Part shown: positions 32,101 to 41,100 of the stretch, piece by piece
How positions within the stretch are numbered: position 1 is the stretch's first letter
Layout of the letters: the number at the start of each line of letters is the position of its first letter
Assembly (NCBI GenBank): GCA_905221605.1
Contig: CAJNDS010002777.1
Location: forward strand, 217,451-281,450
DNA: 64,000 nt
Source: Symbiodinium natans
Lineage: Eukaryota > Sar > Dinophyceae > Suessiales > Symbiodiniaceae
Direction: 5' to 3'
The notes under the pieces: generated by a model
Databases searched by the model: none
What the model was told of the DNA's origin: nothing
What the model saw: the letters and a program-made list of their open reading frames with translations, nothing else
Program-made: the position numbers and the translations under genes

Positions 32101-35100
32101 TTGGGCTGTAGGGTTTAGGGTTTAGGGTTTAGGGTTTAGGGTTTAGGGTTTAGGGTTTAGGGTTTAGGGCTATAGAAAGAGAGCTTATAGGGAGTAGGAC
32201 TTAAGGAGCTTAGGATTTCCAAAGGCCGCACAATGCTGACTTCTCCTCGCTTGGAGTTCCCGCCTGCACCCTAGAGCCTACACCCGAAACACTACCTAGG
32301 GGCCCATGCACCTGTCTAGTATGTACTTGGGCCCCAACATCATTCTGTTTACACGGAGAAACCCTAAATCCCCGAAAACCCGAAACCTGAAGCCCGTGTA
32401 CCCTTCCAACACGTCACAGAGAGGCCTAAACCCCAAACCTAAGCCCTAGACGCTAAACCCTGAAGCCCAGACCCAAGCCTGAGCTCGCACTTGTCCCTGA
32501 ACTCTGACCCCAGTTTAGGGATTGGGTGGGGTCTAGGGTGGTTTGAGGCTTTTTGGAGTTTAGGGTCGAGGCTTTTAGGGGTTTAGTGGCTTCATGCGCC
32601 CCACTCAGAAGAAGTAGGACAGGCACCGTTCTTTTTTGGCTCCTTGCCCTCAGAGCGTGGGTGTATGGCGGATTTCGGATTTGAGCACTGTATGAGGTTG
32701 AGGGTTGAGGGGGTTAAACCCCAAGACCTAAACCCTAAATGAGTTCAGCCCAGTGCCACTTCAGGAGCCCCTCTCCAGGAGCATGTACCATACCGTTCGC
32801 AAGGCGCTCTGGGGGAGTTCAGTTCAGGGTTTTGTCAGGGTTTAGGGTGGTTTGAGATTTAGAGCCCTAACCCCTACATCACACCCGAAAACCTTAAATC
32901 CAGCCTGCTCTGCAACACCCTGAACGCCAACAGTGGCACATGAAGATTTGCCGTAGGCTCCCGGAGCTTTTTTGGTGTGTAGAGGGGACATAGCTGATTA
33001 TTTTGAACAAATGTTGGAGCTATGTTCAAATGTTCCTGATTAGCCATAGGACACGTTAACTGCTATAGGACCCCCAAGCCCACCCCAAGACTCGCCAGGG
33101 GTTTCGCAGTGAAGGAGACTGAAGTCGAGCTGGGAAGGGGGTCAAACTAGGCGTTAGGCTTTAGGGTTCAGGATTAAAGGGTTCCGTGTGTCAAGTCGTC
33201 TTTTTGCTTGGGAGCGGTTTTCTCCTGGGTTTAGGGTTCAGGGTTTATATACATGTGAATGTTTAGACGCAATAACCATACGTGCATACATACATACATA
33301 CATACGTACATACATACATACATACATACATACATCTGGAGTTGGATTGCATTCTCAAGGACTCGAGTCATGCCAAGACAAGTCAAGCCCGAAGCAGAGG
33401 GCACCCCAGCTCAAGCGGAAGCTCCTGCAACGCTGAATTCTTGTTAAGCGCAAAACCCTAGAAAGTAGACCCGAAAACCCTGAACCCTGCACCCTAAACC
33501 CTAGAACCCCAAGGCCTCATCGGTATCGGGACCACAGAATCTGCAAGCCAGTCTTGGCTCGACTTTCTGAGTAAGACTTTGGCCATGGAAGTGGCCCACA
33601 ACATCCCAGGGTTTAGGGTTTAGGGGTTAGGGTTTAGGGTTTAGGGTTTAGGGTTGAGGGTTTAGGGTTTAGGGGTTAGGGAAAGTTGATTCTCAGGCAT
33701 GCCCCACCACGCCACGCGGAATTCCTGACCCACGACACCCTCAGTCGCAACACCCGCAGGTCACGATTGCCGCCATCCTCAACACCGACACAGCATGGCA
33801 GCCCAGTAGTTTAGGGTTTTAGGGTTTAGGGTTTTAGGGTTTTAGGGTTTTAGGGTTTTAGGGTTTTAGGGTTTTAGGGTTTTAGGGTATTAGGGTTTTA
33901 GGGTTTTAGGGTTTTAGGGTTTTAGGGTTTTAGGGGTTTAGGGGTTTAGGGGTTTAGGGGTTGAGGGGTTGAGGGGTTGAGGGGTTTAGGGAGTCGGCAA
34001 GCCTCTAAGGGTAGCTTCATGGGCCCCTAATATGGTCCCTTACCTCCTTTACAGGGGTTCGAATGTGTGGGCCCTGAACTTGTAAGAGTATATGCAGGGT
34101 GTATCAGGCGTCCCCTTCTAAGGGCCCGTACTAACGAACCATGCAACTACCCTGAGAATAAGCCGCGGCAGTTCCACCGAACTTGTTCTGCGTTTTTCTT
34201 TGTATTGCTTTTCGCCTTGCGACTTCAGACAGGGGATGCGGAGACAGTATGTTTTCGCTCAGAAGCTTTAGATGTAAAATCTAAACCCTAATTCCTAAAT
34301 CCTAAAGCCTCATCCGATATCCAAGGTTTTGGGGACATGTGCTGAGGGCATAGGCTGGGGTTTTCTTGCGGCTTTTGTCTCCCAGCTTCGCAACCCTGGC
34401 GAGGGGGATTTGCAATTGCATCTGGGTGCTCAAGTACCCTAAACCCTAAACCCTAGACCCTAAACCCTAAACCCTAAAAAATTCCGAGCTAACATGGTAA
34501 CATTGTAGCTTCCCGAAGTGCGTGTCCCTTCAAGGACTTCAAGGGCGCCTTTCAAAAGCCGAGCCCTTTGTTTCTCGGGTGGCTTTGGGGTTTAGGGTTT
34601 AGGGTTTAGGGTTTAGGGTTTAGGGTTTAGGGTTTATAGGGTTTAGGGGGTTTAGGGTTTAGGGTTTAGGGTTTAGGGTTTAGGGTTTAGGCTGCATGCC
34701 GCCCACCCTCCTCGTTGCTGGGAGCCCGGGGTGCTTGGGCCGCGCCTCAGGCGCAGCACTTTCAGGCTGTGAAGAAGGCCCGCCCACGTTTCTGACCACC
34801 TAAACCTGAAATCCTAATCCTAAACCCAACCCACCCCCCTCCCCCCTGACCAAAAAAAAAAAAAACAGATGCATAATACATAATTAATACATATATATAT
34901 AGACTTATTCACTCATTTAAATCATTTATTTATCTTTGTATGTATATATTCAAATATTATATTCATACTTATAGAATAGAAAACCGAGAGAGCTTACACT
35001 CCAAACCCGGTGAAGGTGCAGATGTTCTACGAGATGAACTCCGAGGCCTGGACTCCGTGCTTAGGTTTAGGGTTTAGGGTTTAGGGTTTAGGGTTTAGGG

Positions 35101-38100
35101 TTTAGGGTTTAGGGTTTAGGGTTTAGGGTTTAGGGTTTAGGGTTTAGGGTTTAGGGTTTAGGGTTTAGGGTTCAAGGTTTAGGGTTCAGGGTTTAGGGTT
35201 TGGGCTTCAGGGTCTGTCGCTGCAGCCGGATTCGGGTCTTCGATCAGGTCCTCTCACCCGCAGCCGACCTCTACCGGGAGCAGGTGGAGGAAGATGAGGA
35301 GGCGGGTTTAGGGTTCAGGGTTTTGGGTTTATGGTTCAGGGTTTAGGGTTTCGAGTTTAGAGTTCAGGGTTTAGGGTTTTGAGTTTTGGGTTTAGGGGGT
35401 GGAAAGGGAGCAGGTGGAGGAAGACGAGGAGGTTGTGCTGGGGAGTGGGGTTTAGGGGGGTTAGGGGTTAGGGATTTAGGAAACCCTAAACCCTAAACCC
35501 TAAACCCTAATCATTAGGGTTAGGGGCAGAGCGGGTGCCGCATGGGGTCGCGACGGCAGAAGATGGCGGTCCAGCTCTGAGTTCTAGGTTGCCATGGAGG
35601 CTGCCTCCAAGGAGCCTTTTGGCAGCTTGATTTTAGGGTTTAGGGTTTAGGGTTTAGGGTTTAGGGTTTAGGGTTTAGGGTTTGGGGTTTGGGGTTTAGG
35701 GTTTAGGGTTTAGGGTTTAGGGTTTAGGGCGAGCGCAAGGATTCGAAAGATCCCAAGGATGCCGACAAAGCAACCACAGCGCTCGACGTCAGCAGCCATC
35801 CGGGCAACCGTTCCGAAGATCCCTTTGCCGAAGGTCGACAAGCCCGCCCAGTCTTCAGCAAAGCCTGGAAGAGAAGATCAAAACCCTGTCGTAAGGTTCA
35901 GGATTTCGGGTTCAGGGTTTAGGCTTTAGGGCTTAGTGTTTAGGGTTTAGGCCAATTACCGAAAAGGCACCTGCTAATGCCAAAAACTCTAAACCCTTTA
36001 AAGCCCAGAAGCCCCAAACTCCAATCCCTCAACGCCCTTGAACCTTAAACCCTGCGCCTAAACCCTAAACCCAAAACCCTTGAAAACCCTTGACATCCCT
36101 GAAGCCCCTTGCAGCCGTAAAGCCCTCAAACCCAAAAGCCCTCGTCCAAAACAACCCCAAATCTCAACCCTACGCCCTGAAACTCTGAGCACTCTTGGGG
36201 TTCAGGGTTCAGGGTTCAGGGTTCAGGGTTCAGGGTTCAGGGTTCAGGGTTAGGGTTTAGGGTTTAGGGTTTAGGGTTTAGGGTTTAGGGTTTAGGGTTT
36301 AGAGTTCAGGGTTCAGGGTTCAGGGTTCAGGGTTCAGGGTTCAGGGTTCAGGGTTCAGGGTTAGGGTTTAGGGTTCAGGGTTTAAGGTTTAGGCTTCTGT
36401 TCGTGCCTCGCACAGGAGCCCATCTTTCCCATTCCCGAGGTGACGGATGCCTGGCACTCGGGTCAGGGCTGAGGGCGAAGGAATGAGGCTTGAATGTCAG
36501 GGCCCCCAACATAGGATAGGGTTTGGGATGTTCCTCCGTAAGAAAACAGTCCTGAGAAGGGATTTTTGTTGAATCCCTATTAAGGACCATTAGTATAAGC
36601 GTGAACATCCCACATGATGAGGTGTTTAGGGTTAGTTTGTTGTAGGCTACCCAAAACCCTTCGTATAGGGAGTGTGATAATGATACGAAGCCATGGGAAA
36701 GTAGGTTTCTTAGGAGAAGGAGCTGCACCCCAGCGGCCAGAGAGTGGGATCTATAGGCCCTTAAACCCTAAAATCCTCAAACCCTAAACCCTAAACCCTA
36801 AATCCCTAAACCCTAAAACCCTGAACCCTAAATCCCTAAACCCTAAAACCCTAAACCCTAAACCCTGAAAACCCAAAACCCTGAACCCTGAAGCGTGGAA
36901 TCTCTCGCCCAGGTCTTCAAGGACTCCAACAACAAGCAGACCCTGATCAACCTCATGCACCTCGGTCATGGCGAAACCCTAAACCCCAAACCCTAAACCC
37001 TAAATCCTAAACCCTAAACCCTAAACCCTTAATCGCAAAAAAACCATATAGCCATCCCCCCCCCCCCCCCCCCCCCCAAACGGTAAACCATAAACCCCAG
37101 GAAGTAGACATCAATCCTTTAGGGTCCGGGTCCATGTACCTAAATCGGGTATACTTGCGCCGTAAAGTACCTCCTACATAAGGAACTGGGGGCCCAAGCA
37201 CATACTAGTAATGTAGGGTTTAGTGTTTAGGGTTGGGGTTTAGGGTTTAGGGTTGAGGGTTGCCTGCAGCCGCCAGGGTGCACCTAGCGGACACGTCGAA
37301 CTCCGCGAAGCCGTTCCGCATTTGCCGCGGGCCCCAGACGCAGCCAGGTCCCTAAACCCTAAACCCTAAACCCTAAACCCTAAACCCTAAACCCTAAACC
37401 CTGAACCTTTTATAGTCAGCATTGGTGCGGCTTCGCTTTTTTGTGCTGCTTCAGCATGTGCGTGCCGCGGTGAAGCAGCACGCGAAAATGAAGCAGCACG
37501 GCCTCTGAAGCACAATGGCTGCGGAGTCCTATGAATAAATGGTGTATTTCCGGGGGTTCCCCTGTTTTCGGGCCCATACTGAGGGACCATGTTATGACCT
37601 TAAGGGAGAAGCCTCAAGAACCTTCAGCCGTACTCTGGAACGCTACTGTGTTTTCAGACTAATTATTGAGTAGCAGTTTCCTGATACGATGTAGGTCGGG
37701 TACTCTGTGATGCACTGTGCTTTCAGACTAGGAGTAGTAGTTTCCTGATGCAATAGGTCGGCCGACAAACAACAATTTCGGTGAACATTGGTAAATAAAG
37801 CGTTGCCGCCTCAGCGCAAGCACAGACATGGCACGGCCAAAGCCCTGCATGACTGGATGACCAAAAAACCTTAAACCCCAAACCCTAAACCCTAAACCCT
37901 AAAGAACTCACCCGAAAGCTTTAAGACACAGCAGCCTCAGGCCCTTGTAGGACCAGCCCCGGTCAGCACTTAAGGCTTGGGATGTTCGCCCTTTATGCTA
38001 ACAGTCCCAAATAGGGATTATAGTATCCCTCTGAGAATCCCTCTAGGGAGAGTTAGCATAAGGGGGAACATCCCAACTTAAAGTCCTACCCCAAACCCCG

Positions 38101-41100
38101 AACCCCGAACCCCAAAACCCCAAACCCCGAACCCCGAACCCCCAACCCCAAAACCCAAACCCCAAACCCCAAACCCCAAACCCCAAACCCCAAACCCCAA
38201 ACCCCAAACCCTAAACCCTATCCCCCCACTGCAGCCTGGAGCCCTTGAAAGATCCGGCAAGCACCTGGAAGACCCGGAACTTTTTTGAAGCTTCAAGCCA
38301 AAGGTAGTTTGCTATTTGCTGAAGACCCCCCCCCCATTTTTATGAACGTATTCTTCCGTATAAGGGTAATATGGGGCTTACGGTTTCTTGGGGCGCTTCT
38401 TATAAGCAAGTAGTAGTGGTGAGTTGAGGGCTCAGCATCGAGTTTTTTGAGCTCAAAACCCCAGTCGGAGCCCCATAGTCATCACGCAAAATCCACAGCA
38501 ATGAGCTTTCGGGTGGATTTCAGGGCTGTAAACCGTAAACCCTACACCCCAAACCCGAAACCCCCAAACCCTAAAACCCCAACCCTGAACCGTAAAACCT
38601 GAACCCTTCCGAGGCAAGATCTGGGCGCAGAAGGCGCGTTGCGAATGGGAAGATGCTTTCATTTGGGGGTTTATAGCGGGGTTTACCTGGGACTCTGATT
38701 TACCTAAGTTAATTAACGTGGGATGATGCTTTCATTCTGGGGGATTCTAGGATTTATAGGGTTTTACCTGGGACTAGATGCTTTCTTTTGTGGCCCTTTG
38801 GCATTAAAGGGATTTTACCTGGTAGGGTTTGGTAGCTAACTAACCTCAATTATGTAGGTATAATCCGATAAAATGTAGGTAAAGAGGGTCTTTGTAGGGT
38901 TTAGGGTGCTAGCAGCTAGCAACCCTAAATCATAAACCCGAACCTTAAACCCTAAACCGTAAACCCTAAACCCTAAACCCTAAATTATAAACCCTAAACC
39001 CTAAACCCTAAACCCTAAACCCGAAACCCGAAACCCGAAACCCGAAACCCTAAACCCTAAACCCTAAACCCTAAACCCTAAACCCTAAACCCTAAACCCT
39101 AAACCCTAAACCCTAAACCCTAAACCCTAAACCCTAAGCCCTAAGCCCTAAACCCTAAACCCTAAACCCTAAACCCTAAACCCTAAACCCTAAACCCTAA
39201 ACCCTAAACCCTGAACCCTAACCCTGAACCCTGAACCCTGAACCCTATGAACCCTAAACCGGATCCGTAATTGTGGTTGAAGGGCTCTTCCTCAGTTCCC
39301 CTTAATCTGCGTCCTGGGGCTGCAGGCGATGGAGAAGAACTTCTTCTAACCCACTTGCAAGCCCCTTAAGTGCCCTAATATGGTATTTGAATGGGTTATA
39401 CGTACAGTTACCCTAAACCCTAAACCCTAAACCCCGTTGCTATTGGTGTAATAAGTACCCTGAGTCTCTAAGTAGTATAGGGACAATAAGTACCCTGATC
39501 CTCCAAGTGGGCTTCAGACGATGGAGGAGAGACCCCAAACCCTAAACTCTGAACCCTAACCCTAAACCCTAAACCCTAAATCCTAAAGATCCTGCAAGTG
39601 GGCTTCAGGCGATGGAGGAGAACTTCCTCCAAGGCGACCACGAGAAGGCTCTGGGGCTGCCGATCCAGGCGCCTGGGGGGGGTTCAGGGTTTAGGCCCTC
39701 CCGAAACCCTAAACCCTAAACCCTAAACCCTAAACCCTAAGCCCTAAACCCTAAACCCTAAACCCTAAACCCTAAACCTAAACTTTAGGGCTGAGGGTTT
39801 ACTTTAGGGTGGGCTGAGTAGGGAGCGGCGTTCCCCAGAGCGCCCGAAAGGCTGAACCCTCAAACCGCGAGCCCTGTGGTATGCTATTTTGGGTTCCTCA
39901 GTAAACTTCCATACTTAAAGGGGCTTGTGGGCATTCTTTGCTCCGGACCTTCGCAACCCAAAGCCCTAAACCCTGAGCTTTGTGCAAGTGAGACCCTAAA
40001 CCCTAAACCCTAAACCCTAACCCCTAAACCCTAAACCCTGAACCCTAAACCCTAAACCCAAATCTCATCAGTGAGAGGCCATGAACGACCGCTTCAAGGC
40101 AAACTTGCCTTTGGCCCAGGCCGATTGGAGCTCCAGGGTTTAGGGTTTAGGGTTTAGGGTTCTGAAAGGCGTTTTGAACTGGGCACCACGCCGAAATAGT
40201 TGTTCCTTACCAAGCCCTATGCTCTTAACCGCGACCGCTTTGGTTTCAGAACGCTGGTCATGAGCAGTTCTGGGACTTGTTGAATGTGTAGCCAGCGAGT
40301 CATTTGCTGAACCCGGAACCCGATCCTCTAAGTCCCTGAGCTAGTTTATGGTCCTGCCTTTTGTGCCATTCTTACTGAAATAGGCCTAGACTCAGCACCT
40401 CACGGTGCGAGTCGCACAGGTTTTGGGGCTAGCAGCAGCTTATGTTCCCTAAACCCTAAACCCTAAACCCTAAACCCTAAGCCCTAAGCCCTAAACCCCA
40501 AATGAAGTCCCCAGCTACCCTAGCTGGTGTTGGCTGAAGGTCTTGTCTGGTTTCGGGTTGTGAGGGTTTAGGGTTACGGGGGGGGGGGGGTTAAGGGTGA
40601 CAAAGGGTTTTGGGTTGAGTATGTTAGTTGCTATTCGCTATTCTTGCCTTTCAAAGGCTTAGGATTCTTGTTCCTCAGGCGTTAAAGGTTCCTAAGGTTC
40701 TAGGCTACCTGAGTCTAGGCTTATTTCTGCCGAGAATATGAAACACCTGCTAGGTTACCCCCGAACCCTTCCTCCCTAAACGCTGTAACCCTGGATCCCT
40801 GAATCCTGAACGCTAAGTCCCTAAACCTTAAAGCCTAAACCCTAAACTCCAAGCCCTAAACCCTAACCCTAAACCCTAAACCCCAAACAGTTCAGGGAAG
40901 TTCAGCGTTCAGGATCTTAAGCCCCAAGCCCCTCAATTTTTTTGGAGCTCCTGTCCAGTTCGGCTTCATTGAGTACCTTGTGGCCCCCTTCCTGATGACC
41001 GTCATCAAGGCCGATGTTAAAACTTCAACCCCCAACCCTAAAGCCTAAGCCCAAAATATTCAGCCCTAAACCCTATGAACCCTAAACCCTAAACTCTAAA

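Noticed and set aside
33511-33609. Island ...DFLSKTLAMEVAHNI as the PDE TD/HF block
   Set aside because: Exons 13 and 14 (ILNTDT, AQHFQAVKK) fit the consensus and phase better; this island lies in the intron between exons 12 and 13.
36784-36969. Minus-strand open frame MTEVHEVDQGLLVVGVLEDL opposite PDE exon 18
   Set aside because: It looks protein-like, but third-position G/C bias is much stronger on the plus strand, and the plus strand fits PDE consensus and phase.
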